A stretch of DNA of 64,000 nucleotides from Butyricimonas faecalis (GTDB taxonomy: Bacteria; Bacteroidota; Bacteroidia; Bacteroidales; Marinifilaceae), in contig NZ_CP032819.1 in assembly GCF_003991565.1 (NCBI RefSeq), positions 806,001 through 870,000 on the forward strand, read 5' to 3'. The position numbers were made by a program, and so were the translations under genes. Positions 36,007 through 44,977 of this stretch are shown here, in pieces (position 1 is the stretch's first letter; every line of letters starts with the position of its first letter). The notes under the pieces are model-generated. The model worked only from the letters and a program-made list of their open reading frames with translations, was not told where the DNA came from and searched no databases.

Positions 36007-36095
36007 TATCCTCTCCAACTCCCCCTTACACAGAGGGGAGGTTGATTACCAAGCGATTTTTCCTCTTGTGTTAGGAAGAGTTAGGGGAGGTAGTC
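36007..36095. repeat. C/G-tract palindromic spacer repeat, copies 2 and 3 (inverted pair)
   Basis: The left half (36007-36041) shares AACTCCCCCTTACACAG with the repeat at 433-472. The right half (36060-36095), read leftward, is a diverged copy of the same unit (CTACCTCCCCTAACTCTTCC, then TAACACAAGAGG). Together they form a long imperfect inverted repeat of about 90 bases, MITE-like in shape. It lies beyond the 3' end of the fimbrial operon. Confidence 0.65.
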
Positions 36096-36153
36096 GTTAA
36101 AAAATAGACTTTGACCGTCTCTATCAATTAAGTTATGAAGATCTTATTAATGT

Positions 36154-36510
36154 TTAAATCCGTTCTTTCTGTAATCCTTGGTATTTCATCTCTATTATTC
36201 CTCGCCAAAAATGAAAACCTCCACACAAAATTTTACACATCAGTACACATTCAGTACTTTGTTTCCGGATTAATTGTAACGAGGAAGCATACAAAAGCCT
36301 ATCCAAGTTGTTAACACATATCCGGATAACCCTTTTCTCTACTACCCTAGAAGTACAGGTTAACCAATCCACATCGAATATTCCTAAAAGAGAATAACAA
36401 TAAAAAGCAGAATGCTCGTAGGCATACCAATTTCCATCCTCTTGATAAAGAAAAATATATTCTTCATTCCGTTTTTCCTTTTGTAATATCTCTTCCAGTT
36501 CCATACACAT
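36154..36510 (-). CDS. Small hypothetical protein at the end of the fimbrial operon
   Basis: 118 residues from the ATG at 36510 (ATG 36504 and TTG 36528 are alternatives; no clear ribosome site decides). I do not recognise the family. Visible features are an N-terminal acidic helix MELEEILQKEKRNEE, then EYIFLYQEDGNWYAYEHSAFYCYSLLG and VEKRVIRICVNNLDRLLYASSLQL, a compact alpha/beta pattern with several Cys. It has no signal peptide, unlike the other products of the operon. It begins 7 bases after the preceding gene, so it should be cotranscribed. The Cys-rich C-terminal 40 residues are the least convincing part. Confidence 0.55.
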   Translation of the reverse strand: MCMELEEILQKEKRNEEYIFLYQEDGNWYAYEHSAFYCYSLLGIFDVDWLTCTSRVVEKRVIRICVNNLDRLLYASSLQLIRKQSTECVLMCKILCGGFHFWRGIIEMKYQGLQKERI

Positions 36511-36517
36511 ATGAATT

Positions 36518-38149
36518 TTATTGAACAATGATTATTTTATACGCTTTTGTCTTACCGCTGACAACCGAACTCATCTGTACCTTCCCGCTCCTGTTATTTC
36601 CGAAGCCGACATGCAGGTAAGCATGAGTATAGTGATTACTATTAAGTTCCGATAAAAAACCGTCTACTCCCGGGAAGGCTGCAGGCAAGCTGGCGGTAGG
36701 ATGCAAGGCCAACCAGGTGGTAGACGATGGATTCATAATCTGTATAGACCAATTATGATTTGTTGTGTTCACCAAATCCAGAACATACGAATTCCCATCC
36801 TTTTGACTCGAAATTTCCGGATGCCAATTGACATCAACAGTCTGAGACAAATTATCACAAGCAATTGTCAATGTTGTAGATACTAAAGTAGTCATTCCCC
36901 CGAAGTTTCCGACGAGCTTGTATTTGTTGCTTCCCAATGCTTGGACTTGTAAACCGGTAAGCCAAGCAGTTCCTCCCGTCACCACGGGTGTGACACCACG
37001 GCTTGAATACACCGTGCAAATTTCAATATTGTTAGCAACAGAAGTAGCCTGATTTTTACCATACAAGTTAAACACGTTATTGGATATTGTCATCCGGTGT
37101 TGAGCGTCAGCCACGATACAAGGGAAATCTGCGTCCTCATCCGTCAACTCCACCTTTAAGGCATTTGATGGGGCAAAATTAATGGCATCCGTCACGTTCG
37201 CGTACCCTGGACCATTCACGCTTATTATCGTAATTATATAACGATGATTCCGCACGACATTCAAAGGTGTCCCTCCATTATCAAACATCATCACTTTATA
37301 ATACCCCTCTTGTCCTTTATACTTAGCTTTAATAATCACTCCCATATAATCGGAAATGGTACAATTACACTCGTAAATATACAAAGAAGGAGTTTCACCA
37401 GCAGACCATCCATTTGCATAATTCAATGTACTACCAGCAAGAGGACGTCCCGTCGCCGGAGTAACCGTTGTCGAATAATTGGTAGGTGTCAGATAACCAC
37501 GATCAAATCCTTTGTTCACCGTTATACTTTGAATAACAAAATCATTCAATCCATTCGTCGAATTCGTCACCCCTTTCTTCACTTGCAAGCAAGCCGCGGC
37601 ACGTAGTAGTTTTACCCCTTCGGCTTTTGTCACAATGTTTATTCCTGTCGGAAGTTCAACACGTCCCCACATAATCAAAGGCATCACGTGATTCTCCCAA
37701 CTTCCGGAAGTGATCGCTGTTGTCTTCAACGCGGGGATAGCTGCACTTTCCAACATTCCCGGAGTGATATCATTAAAATTTAATCGATCTGTCATGCCAT
37801 CAGGAGTCCGCCCGTTAGTAATCAAATGGATGACACGTCGTTTTGAGGTCGCATCCAAACGAATGGAGAAAGAAATTTCCGTACCGCTCGGCGTTAATTC
37901 TCCCCCGTCAACTTTCACCCGTTCAATGAACTTACCATCCTCTCCAAACACAAGCACGTCTACGTTTCTGATCTCACTATCCGTATAGGCCCGACTGAAG
38001 GAATGTACGTTTTCCGGTTCCGGCAATGTTACTGAAAGAGCAACATTCACTTTACCGTACACGGTTCCTTGATTCTCTCCCTTATCAGAACACGAACCAA
38101 GTCCCAAAGCAATAAGCATACATATTATATATTCTATTTTCATCTTCAT
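36518..38149 (-). CDS. Fimbrillin-like lipoprotein, probable minor or tip subunit
   Basis: 543 residues from the ATG at 38149. The lipoprotein signal ends LGLGSC (Cys-20). The N-terminal half looks like a Mfa/FimA-type fimbrillin (KVNVALSVTLPEPENVHSFS, IRNVDVLVFGEDGKFIERV, LLRAAACLQVKKG, YIYECNC, VVRNHRYIITIISV). The C-terminal half has a BACON-like segment (MTISNNVFNLYGKNQAT, TLTIACDNLSQTVDVNW) and a final domain ending KAYKIIIVQ. The protein should be exported by the lipoprotein route and built into, or sit on, the fimbria. It lies 45 bases after the 801-residue gene in the fimbrial operon. Confidence 0.75.
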   Translation of the reverse strand: MKMKIEYIICMLIALGLGSCSDKGENQGTVYGKVNVALSVTLPEPENVHSFSRAYTDSEIRNVDVLVFGEDGKFIERVKVDGGELTPSGTEISFSIRLDATSKRRVIHLITNGRTPDGMTDRLNFNDITPGMLESAAIPALKTTAITSGSWENHVMPLIMWGRVELPTGINIVTKAEGVKLLRAAACLQVKKGVTNSTNGLNDFVIQSITVNKGFDRGYLTPTNYSTTVTPATGRPLAGSTLNYANGWSAGETPSLYIYECNCTISDYMGVIIKAKYKGQEGYYKVMMFDNGGTPLNVVRNHRYIITIISVNGPGYANVTDAINFAPSNALKVELTDEDADFPCIVADAQHRMTISNNVFNLYGKNQATSVANNIEICTVYSSRGVTPVVTGGTAWLTGLQVQALGSNKYKLVGNFGGMTTLVSTTLTIACDNLSQTVDVNWHPEISSQKDGNSYVLDLVNTTNHNWSIQIMNPSSTTWLALHPTASLPAAFPGVDGFLSELNSNHYTHAYLHVGFGNNRSGKVQMSSVVSGKTKAYKIIIVQ

Positions 38150-38194
38150 CGCATATTTCACATTATACACACGAAAGTTCATTCCTCGTACATT

Positions 38195-40600
38195 CTATAT
38201 TTTAGCAGCCCAAATTTGAACTTTTGCAGAATGCTTAACACGATCATAAGTAATGGTTGCCACTCTAGTATACCCTCCTGTAGCATAACTACCCACCCCT
38301 CTCGTCGTAGTAATCATTACGGTATGAGCCTCATTATACAAAAGTTCGCCACCGACATTGACAAAATTAGTTCCGACGTGGTTCATTGTTCCTCCTTTAT
38401 AAGCATACATGGTAAATGTCATCTTATCCGGAGCTCGCCCACTAGTATACCACGTAGCATAAACGTCAAGTTTAATTTTTCGAGGAGAATTAACATCCCC
38501 TTCCAATATCGGAGCATTAAAGAATGCAGTTTCTCCTTGTCCTCCCGTGGCATCTCCTCCCCATTGTAAAAGGACTTGTCCTTTATACGAAACATCACGT
38601 TGTAAACTCCAACCTACAGCTTTTTTGTCATAAAGAGAATTATTATTCCCATTGCCAGCAAGATCATTACCTGCAAACTCCACAGCAATATCCACATCAT
38701 TCCCATTCCATGTAAATTTCACTACAAAGAAATGGAATGGAGGAATCGTTACTAATATATCTTGATAAACACCAGCAGTCACCTCGTAATCCGGACACGC
38801 AGCATGTCTAAATTTCATCGTACCCGCTCGCGGTTCATCATCATCTTCCGGATTAGGATTTCCTATGTTACGATCTGTTGTAAACGTTAATTTTTGAGCG
38901 ATAAAATCCCATGAAATATCATGAATCCAGCTCTGTGGTGACGAAAAATTCTCAATCATTCTGTTTCCACCATATACAATAACATCCTCCGAGTTAGTCA
39001 CCGCAGTTGTTGCCCCTCCTTGCGGAGCTGCCGCACTGATCGTATTATCATTATCAACATATATATAACAATTAACCAAACGTATCGTATCGGTAGCAAG
39101 TGTCATGATGTTTTTTACGATGACAAGAGTATCTCCATACACCAAATGTCCTTCATCCAACGTCTTGTTGTACGCGACAGAAGAACGCGTAAAATTCACA
39201 TTACTTTTTCCCGCGTTTCCACTCTGCACGTTTGCCCGAGCTTTCTTGGGGTCTGCCGTCAGAAATTTCCATCCCCCACCAATACTAGTAATTTCAACCT
39301 GCCTATTCTCGTGAAGGTTCGGACAGAAAACCAGTCGTTTATTATTCACACGGATTGTCCCTTCATCCGGTCTTTGCGTCACGGGTATCCTCTTTGTCAC
39401 GTTATTCGCCTTAATCGTGATATAAGAACTACGAGGTTGACCATCCACGTAAGAATTCACATCAGCCGTGATCTCGACACCATTATTCTCGATTTTCCGA
39501 ACGGAAGTAATCCAGCCACCTGTCGGGTAGTTTACCGTAAAATCGGAAGCATTCGTATTCACGTAAAGCGTATCCTTATACGATAGTCCCACGGAAGCTT
39601 TGTCCGTATAAAGCTGAGTTTGGGATAGGTCGGCATTTAATTCCACATCCTCCCAACCCAAAATATCAGCCGTCACATCCAGCTTTCCACCTACAAGAAG
39701 ACGTACAAGTAATATACCGTTTACACGGGGAACCCGGGGAATGACCACATCTGTTTTTTGAAAATGACTTCCCCCCACACAAGCCAGATCAACACTCACT
39801 TTCATATGGCTCTCTATCGTATCTTTGGGATTAGCATTCAAGTAATCGTTCCCTTTATGAGCCGGGATAACAAAGTACAACGTGTCACTACGTTGGTGGC
39901 CCGGTAACGAGGTGCTATCCTTAACACGGAAAGTCCCAGTCATTGGTACGGTACTCACCCGAGGATTCTTTGCCGTCGGGAATAATCCCCCTTCCCAATT
40001 TAAGGTAGTAGGAACATCTTTTAATTCAAGTTTATGAGTCCCGTTCACATCCAACCCACCCGCATCGGCAATAACCACCTTTACCAAAGCCACGTTTCGT
40101 GACAATATCGTTGTACCAGCAACCGAATTATCCTGTCCGCCTATAACCTGTTGTCCATCAATACTGGCCGTACGTAATTCCGGCATAGAAGGCAATACTC
40201 CTCCCGCCGGCTGTGTTTCCCACATTTTCAAATCCTTGCGGGCAGCACTACGAACAGGCTGTATCAACCCACCACTAAAATTTGTATTGGCAGTCACAAG
40301 AGCTATATTCCACGTCCCGGCAGCGACAGTCATCGAAAGTCGATCCGGGCCGTAAGTTACCTCTTGAACCTTATGGTTGAACTTTCCGGCATCACTTCCC
40401 TGTCCATCAAAAAGATAGACCAACGTGTTACTGACAATATTCCCTCCTGCTCTCGTCATATTGAACGTCAGTAGAGGATCTCCACCCGCTTGCCCGGACA
40501 GGGAATCCCTATCGTCCGAGCAAGCAGATAAGAAAATAGTCAATAACCCTAACAATATGTTTATATATTTTCCTGCCATAAAATTCTCTTTTTTATCCAT
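38195..40600 (-). CDS. Large fimbrial lipoprotein with BACON-like repeats
   Basis: 801 residues from the ATG at 40600, which has GGGGGAGAAA upstream. The lipoprotein signal ends TIFLSAC (Cys-27). A fimbrillin-like N-terminal part (NTLVYLFDGQGSDAGKFNHK, TWNIALVTANTNFSGG, LSRNVALVKVVIADAGG, TADILGWEDVELNADL) is followed by BACON-like units (LYVNTNASDFTVNYPTGGWI, SYITIKANNVTKRIPVTQRP) and a large C-terminal beta domain. It is a good candidate for the tip adhesin. It is followed by the 543-residue fimbrillin-like gene and preceded by the split propeller gene. Confidence 0.75.
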   Translation of the reverse strand: MDKKENFMAGKYINILLGLLTIFLSACSDDRDSLSGQAGGDPLLTFNMTRAGGNIVSNTLVYLFDGQGSDAGKFNHKVQEVTYGPDRLSMTVAAGTWNIALVTANTNFSGGLIQPVRSAARKDLKMWETQPAGGVLPSMPELRTASIDGQQVIGGQDNSVAGTTILSRNVALVKVVIADAGGLDVNGTHKLELKDVPTTLNWEGGLFPTAKNPRVSTVPMTGTFRVKDSTSLPGHQRSDTLYFVIPAHKGNDYLNANPKDTIESHMKVSVDLACVGGSHFQKTDVVIPRVPRVNGILLVRLLVGGKLDVTADILGWEDVELNADLSQTQLYTDKASVGLSYKDTLYVNTNASDFTVNYPTGGWITSVRKIENNGVEITADVNSYVDGQPRSSYITIKANNVTKRIPVTQRPDEGTIRVNNKRLVFCPNLHENRQVEITSIGGGWKFLTADPKKARANVQSGNAGKSNVNFTRSSVAYNKTLDEGHLVYGDTLVIVKNIMTLATDTIRLVNCYIYVDNDNTISAAAPQGGATTAVTNSEDVIVYGGNRMIENFSSPQSWIHDISWDFIAQKLTFTTDRNIGNPNPEDDDEPRAGTMKFRHAACPDYEVTAGVYQDILVTIPPFHFFVVKFTWNGNDVDIAVEFAGNDLAGNGNNNSLYDKKAVGWSLQRDVSYKGQVLLQWGGDATGGQGETAFFNAPILEGDVNSPRKIKLDVYATWYTSGRAPDKMTFTMYAYKGGTMNHVGTNFVNVGGELLYNEAHTVMITTTRGVGSYATGGYTRVATITYDRVKHSAKVQIWAAKI

Positions 40601-40624
40601 TTTCTCCCCCAAAGGAGTTTCTGT

Positions 40625-42499
40625 TTATTTACGAATCGTAAACTCAGCCGTGGATTCTGCATCCGAAACACTGATCGGTTGTGCACCCGTAGGTTGAACT
40701 ACAGATTTGATCTTCAATTTCACTTGTTTTTCCGCTGCATCCATACTATATAACACCACTCCATATACATTCGCGGAACTATGATTTCCATCACCATTGA
40801 TACGAAGATCATGCATATTCGTGAATACAAAGTCTTTACCTTCTTTAGCAGAAGCATCCGGAATTGTCGTGCAATTCACGATAACATCACTTCCCGTCGC
40901 GTTCATTAGCAAAGCCCCATCAGAAGTCCGTACCAAAGACACGGTGAAGAATCCTGACACAACATTATTATTCAATCTGTGATCACCAAGAGAAGCGATC
41001 ATCAAGCGTGCCGGTTGATCGACAAGAACCCCGCTACAACTCAACAACTCTCCTTCAAAAGCCACGTTCGAACCACTCAAGCAATGTATCTTATTAAAGT
41101 TTATCACAACCGTTTTAGGTAATTCATAACGGGTATCCTCCAACGTTTTTACAGAGAAAGATGACTTCTGCGAGCCATTAGCAAACATCACCCTTGGAGT
41201 TAAACCCATATCGAAATCAAGAGCATCGGCTGTTCCTTCCCCGTAGATACCATCCACGATTATATTGGCTCCCGTCGAATTTGTTAAAGGAGTTCCATCC
41301 GGTTTGAACAATCCAAGTTCGTACAAAATATCTTTTGTTCCCTCTTCTCCCTGTTCCGTGCGTACCATCTTCACAACAGCCTGTTGATCTTCTATAACCG
41401 CTTTACCCACGGGCTTCACCAAATAACTTTGTTGCGCATCCGAAAGCACAAGTTCGAATTCTTTCATCCCTTCGATCAAATTATTCGCTTTCACGGAAAC
41501 CTCTATGTCTTGTTTTACCAAATAACGGTCTGCTGTTCCCCGTGACGGGGTAAACGAAAGTTTGCCTTTTACCGGGGTAAAATTATTCATGACATTAGCC
41601 GTTTTCTCTTGTGTAGCATATCCCACGCTTACCGGAATAGGTGCACCTTCCTTGGTTGTCGCATATCCGGTCAACGTAACGGTAAAGATCGCCGTGGCAA
41701 CTCCATTCACCGGTTTCGTAATCTTCACGTCCGAAACATAAAGACCATGTCCCAGCTTCACAAGACGACTTCCTGCTCCCAAGAAAAGTAATTCTCCGGA
41801 AGAAGCCGTATATGCCTGACGATAAGCCGTCGGTTTATTATCTGTCACGTAACGGTCAAACTCTTTTTCACCCGTGGAGGAGTACATACAAACCCGCCCT
41901 TCGGAAGAAGATAATAATAATATCTCCCCGCTATTGGTCACCTTCATCTTATCAAAATTACCATCCAGAGAACGTTCAAACTCAACTTTTCCCGTCGGGT
42001 GAATACGTATAAACGTCCCTCGACGCCCATTCACATCGTAAGTCGTTACTACAGATTCTCCGGTTACCGGGTTCATCCCTATTCCCTGTACATTTCCCTT
42101 GGATGTACCCGAATACAAGGCTGTTCCATCATTACGTAACAAAGCGTAATATCCTTGACTCCCGCTACCTCCAACTAAAATATTACCATTACGAGCCACT
42201 TGAAGATGATCTAACATTGCAATTCCTTGATTAGCTGGAATCATATTTTTTGCAAACACAATATCTCCCTCCGGGCGAATCTTGTAAATAATTCCCCCCT
42301 CTGCCGGAGAATTACCAATCACAAGTACCGAACCATCATTGATATTGGCATTCAACCCGGTCACGACAAACTGTTTTGCCGGGATTGTTGTCATGTAATA
42401 AGGTTTTCCCTTATCATCCAAACGAACCACCAGTGCCTGTTCTTTATCCTTTCCGGCTGAAAACGCCGCACAAATATATTCAATCGAATTTCCCATCAC
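40625..42499 (-). CDS. C-terminal part of a frameshifted propeller/Calx-beta-like fimbrial-operon protein
   Basis: 624 residues if read from the GTG at 42499 (ATG at 42496), but it is almost certainly the continuation of 42496-43086. Its first part goes on with propeller blades (VVRLDDKGKPYYM, INDGSVLVIGNSPAEGG, NGNILVGGSGSQGYYALL). It then has three Calx-beta-like units (TAIFTVTLTGYATTKEGAPI, KEFELVLSDAQQSYLVKPVG, TVVINFNKIHCLSGSNVAF, VSGFFTVSLVRTSDGALLM) and ends SDAESTAEFTIRK. Adding one G to the G tract at 42518-42522 joins the two frames without a stop. No signal peptide is present, so alone it would not be exported. Confidence 0.75.
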   Translation of the reverse strand: MMGNSIEYICAAFSAGKDKEQALVVRLDDKGKPYYMTTIPAKQFVVTGLNANINDGSVLVIGNSPAEGGIIYKIRPEGDIVFAKNMIPANQGIAMLDHLQVARNGNILVGGSGSQGYYALLRNDGTALYSGTSKGNVQGIGMNPVTGESVVTTYDVNGRRGTFIRIHPTGKVEFERSLDGNFDKMKVTNSGEILLLSSSEGRVCMYSSTGEKEFDRYVTDNKPTAYRQAYTASSGELLFLGAGSRLVKLGHGLYVSDVKITKPVNGVATAIFTVTLTGYATTKEGAPIPVSVGYATQEKTANVMNNFTPVKGKLSFTPSRGTADRYLVKQDIEVSVKANNLIEGMKEFELVLSDAQQSYLVKPVGKAVIEDQQAVVKMVRTEQGEEGTKDILYELGLFKPDGTPLTNSTGANIIVDGIYGEGTADALDFDMGLTPRVMFANGSQKSSFSVKTLEDTRYELPKTVVINFNKIHCLSGSNVAFEGELLSCSGVLVDQPARLMIASLGDHRLNNNVVSGFFTVSLVRTSDGALLMNATGSDVIVNCTTIPDASAKEGKDFVFTNMHDLRINGDGNHSSANVYGVVLYSMDAAEKQVKLKIKSVVQPTGAQPISVSDAESTAEFTIRK

Positions 42500-43086
42500 A
42501 GCGAACTGGTCACAATACCCCCTCCGGCATTTTTATACTGGTAAACAACACTACCGGTCGGGTCCAGTTTCAACAGAATTCCCTGGCGACCATCGGCTCC
42601 TTTCGGTTCCGAGCCGGACACTACGAACGAGCCGCTCCGCAGTAACATTCCTTTCAAGAAATTACTTCCTTGATCCCCTGCATAAATATCAGTAACGATG
42701 CGTCCGTTACGTTCAATCACAACGACCCGTCCACATAATGTAATTTTACCTTTTTTACCTTTAACATACTGCATCGTAGACTGTCCTACCACCAAAACCC
42801 GGTTGTTATCCAACTCCACAATTTCGTTCACGACAGTAAAACCCATTAAAGAAAGTGAAAAGACCACATTTCCTTCTCGTTCTATCCAGGTCAGGTTATA
42901 TTTCTGACCTTCTTTACCTACTATAGCTATTTCATCACCGGGCAGCGGGCAAACCAGTTGAATCTGATTTTTATCACCATACACCTTATCGAACACCACC
43001 GGCATATACTGAGCCTTCACCTGCAAACAAGTGAAAACGCTCAGCAGGAACAACATCCACACGCTATGAATTCTTATCTTCTTCAT
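42496..43086 (-). CDS. N-terminal part of the frameshifted propeller protein
   Basis: 196 residues. It has a signal peptide (1-25, cleaved after QVKA) and propeller blades such as LPGDEIAIVGKEGQKYNLTW and ELDNNRVLVVGQSTMQYV, then RSGSFVVSGSEPKGADG. It stops at TGA 42496-42498 soon after a G5 tract (read leftward; C5 at 42518-42522). In the other frame the sequence continues YCDQFAVMGNSIEYICAAF, whose CDQFAVMGN mirrors the earlier blade GDEIAIVGK, so the stop is due to a one-base loss, not a true end. It lies 23 bases after the OmpA-type gene. Confidence 0.78.
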   Translation of the reverse strand: MKKIRIHSVWMLFLLSVFTCLQVKAQYMPVVFDKVYGDKNQIQLVCPLPGDEIAIVGKEGQKYNLTWIEREGNVVFSLSLMGFTVVNEIVELDNNRVLVVGQSTMQYVKGKKGKITLCGRVVVIERNGRIVTDIYAGDQGSNFLKGMLLRSGSFVVSGSEPKGADGRQGILLKLDPTGSVVYQYKNAGGGIVTSSL

Positions 43087-43109
43087 ATATTATCGTTTAC
43101 TTTTTAATT

Positions 43110-44951
43110 CTACCTCTTATGATATATCTCAACACGTCTTGCCCGACGATTCAATTGAATCCAATCAATATTTCCTTCCGATTGTTTTTCCATTTCTTCC
43201 TTTATCTCTTCTGGAGAAAGTTTCACCTTACCGTGAGCTTTTATATTGAAATTTATATTGACACCATGATTCTGCAAAAACTCGGCAACCCTCTTTGCTC
43301 TTCTTGCAGACAAGGCATAATTGTAATTGTCACTACCCATTTCGTCCGCAAAACCGTCAAACCTCAATTCAGAAAAATAATAAGTGCCCATTTCATTAAT
43401 AAACCGCTCCAGGCATTGAATGGATTCTGTAGTTAATTTATCCGAATCGAAATTAAAATAAAGAGTCATTAGTAAACCTTCTGGTGCATATTGTTTTAGT
43501 GAAATAATTTCCTTGGTAACTGCTTCTGTGGCCCCATTCAATAACAAAACTCCACCTAGAATTGCACTTTCTTCACTCATTCCGAAATAAGGGTCTCCCC
43601 GTTGAACCCCCAAATCTTCCTCTGTTTGCAGATAATAAATATCATCCCGGAACTTCATTTCCCGGTCTGAAACAAAATAAGCAGTTCGCAAATCCAGTGG
43701 ACACATAAAATAGTCATTGAAAACCGAATTCACCGGATAAGGGAAATGACGCACACTGCCCGGGATTACTCCTTCGTGATCATAATCAACATTAAACAGG
43801 TCATATCCACCGAAACCGGGTAACCCGTTAGATGAAAAAATAAGATGTCCTTCGTAAAGTATAGGAAAAATTTCATTCCCTTCCGTATTAACATCTGCAC
43901 CCAAATTCATCGGGGTTCCCCACTCTTGCATCTCTTCGTCCCAATGAACGACATACAAGTCAAATCCACCAAACCCACCCGGCATATCAGAAGTAAACAA
44001 CAACGACTTTCCATCATTAAACAAATAAGGGTGAGCGTACGAATTTTCCGGATTTTGTGGAAAAATCGGAATGTATTTCCCAAAACGTTTACTCTGGCTT
44101 TTGATCACGGAATAATACAATTTGGTACGGAAAGGACGATGCTTTTTATTCACCATTTCCACCGATACATTCTTTTTATCATACTCGATCACAGTGGTCA
44201 CCATCATTTTCATATCTGATGAAAACGTTACCGGTCCATTCTGCAAATCCACCGGAATCCTCCGGAAATAATCGGAATACCTCGGTGATTTCTGAGCCAT
44301 CACCTTTTCCCCGGCTTCCTTCAACTCGTAATAGTGTGTACGATGAAAAAATAACTTCCCGGGATCGTTAAACTTACTGTAACTAATGGCATAGAAAGGT
44401 TGTTCCCCGTAATTTCCGACCCAATATTCTGCATTCGGCGTATTCAAAGACAACCGTTTGGCCGTGAATCCGGGAAATCCCTGCACAGAATGACGCATAG
44501 CAAGAGCCTCCAGGGTATTCTGATAACGTTGGTACCTGCTATACTGATCTTTATAGGCATTATCCAGACAAATTGCCTCGGCTTTCCGAGCCTGACCTTG
44601 AAAACGCAACGCATCGATATAATCACACACGTCATCCACGAGAAATAAATCTCGTTCCTGTTCCATTGCCTTCTCGTAATGTTCTATAGCCCAATTATAA
44701 TCCCGTACCATAAAATACAAGCGCGCAATCTTCAAGTGAAGAGCTGCTTGGTTTTGCACATTCTCTTCTTTTTTAAGAGCCGTTTCATACTGCATCATAG
44801 CCTTATTAAACTTTTGCCCCACAAAATTACGGTCAGCACGCCTCTCCACCCGTCCCAACTTACGTTCCTGCGCTTTAACAGGAATTACCCCATCCATCAA
44901 GAAAAGGAATGCGGTAGCCAACAAGAGAATTTGTATCTTTTTTTTTCTCAT
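43110..44951 (-). CDS. OmpA family protein with TPR and PD40-like repeats
   Basis: 613 residues. A signal peptide ends at about 28 (PVKAQ), TPR-like helices run to about 140 (ALHLKIARLYFMVRDYNWAI), then PD40-like blades (PYLFNDGKSLLFTSDMPGGF, GFDLYVV, HLIFSSNGLPGFGGYDLFNV). The C-terminal OmpA domain (about 485-610) has LYFNFDSDKLTTES, LRFDGFADEMGSDNYNYALS and LNRRARRVEIY, so it should grip peptidoglycan. This layout resembles OmpA-like anchors encoded with Bacteroidales fimbriae and type IX secretion (PorE-like). It probably anchors the fimbrial base. It lies 26 bases from the DUF3575 gene. Confidence 0.88.
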   Translation of the reverse strand: MRKKKIQILLLATAFLFLMDGVIPVKAQERKLGRVERRADRNFVGQKFNKAMMQYETALKKEENVQNQAALHLKIARLYFMVRDYNWAIEHYEKAMEQERDLFLVDDVCDYIDALRFQGQARKAEAICLDNAYKDQYSRYQRYQNTLEALAMRHSVQGFPGFTAKRLSLNTPNAEYWVGNYGEQPFYAISYSKFNDPGKLFFHRTHYYELKEAGEKVMAQKSPRYSDYFRRIPVDLQNGPVTFSSDMKMMVTTVIEYDKKNVSVEMVNKKHRPFRTKLYYSVIKSQSKRFGKYIPIFPQNPENSYAHPYLFNDGKSLLFTSDMPGGFGGFDLYVVHWDEEMQEWGTPMNLGADVNTEGNEIFPILYEGHLIFSSNGLPGFGGYDLFNVDYDHEGVIPGSVRHFPYPVNSVFNDYFMCPLDLRTAYFVSDREMKFRDDIYYLQTEEDLGVQRGDPYFGMSEESAILGGVLLLNGATEAVTKEIISLKQYAPEGLLMTLYFNFDSDKLTTESIQCLERFINEMGTYYFSELRFDGFADEMGSDNYNYALSARRAKRVAEFLQNHGVNINFNIKAHGKVKLSPEEIKEEMEKQSEGNIDWIQLNRRARRVEIYHKR

Positions 44952-44977
44952 TTTTCAGCAACATTTTATCTGTAACA

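Noticed and set aside
36095..36153. Intrinsic terminator of the fimbrial operon (AGAC/GTCT stem before ATTTTTT)
   Set aside because: The stem is only 4 bp, so I did not list it, although the T tract makes it possible.
42496..42499. The 40625-42499 frame as an independent gene started by the overlapping GTG/ATG
   Set aside because: It lacks a signal peptide, starts in mid-propeller, and joins seamlessly to the upstream part with one added G.
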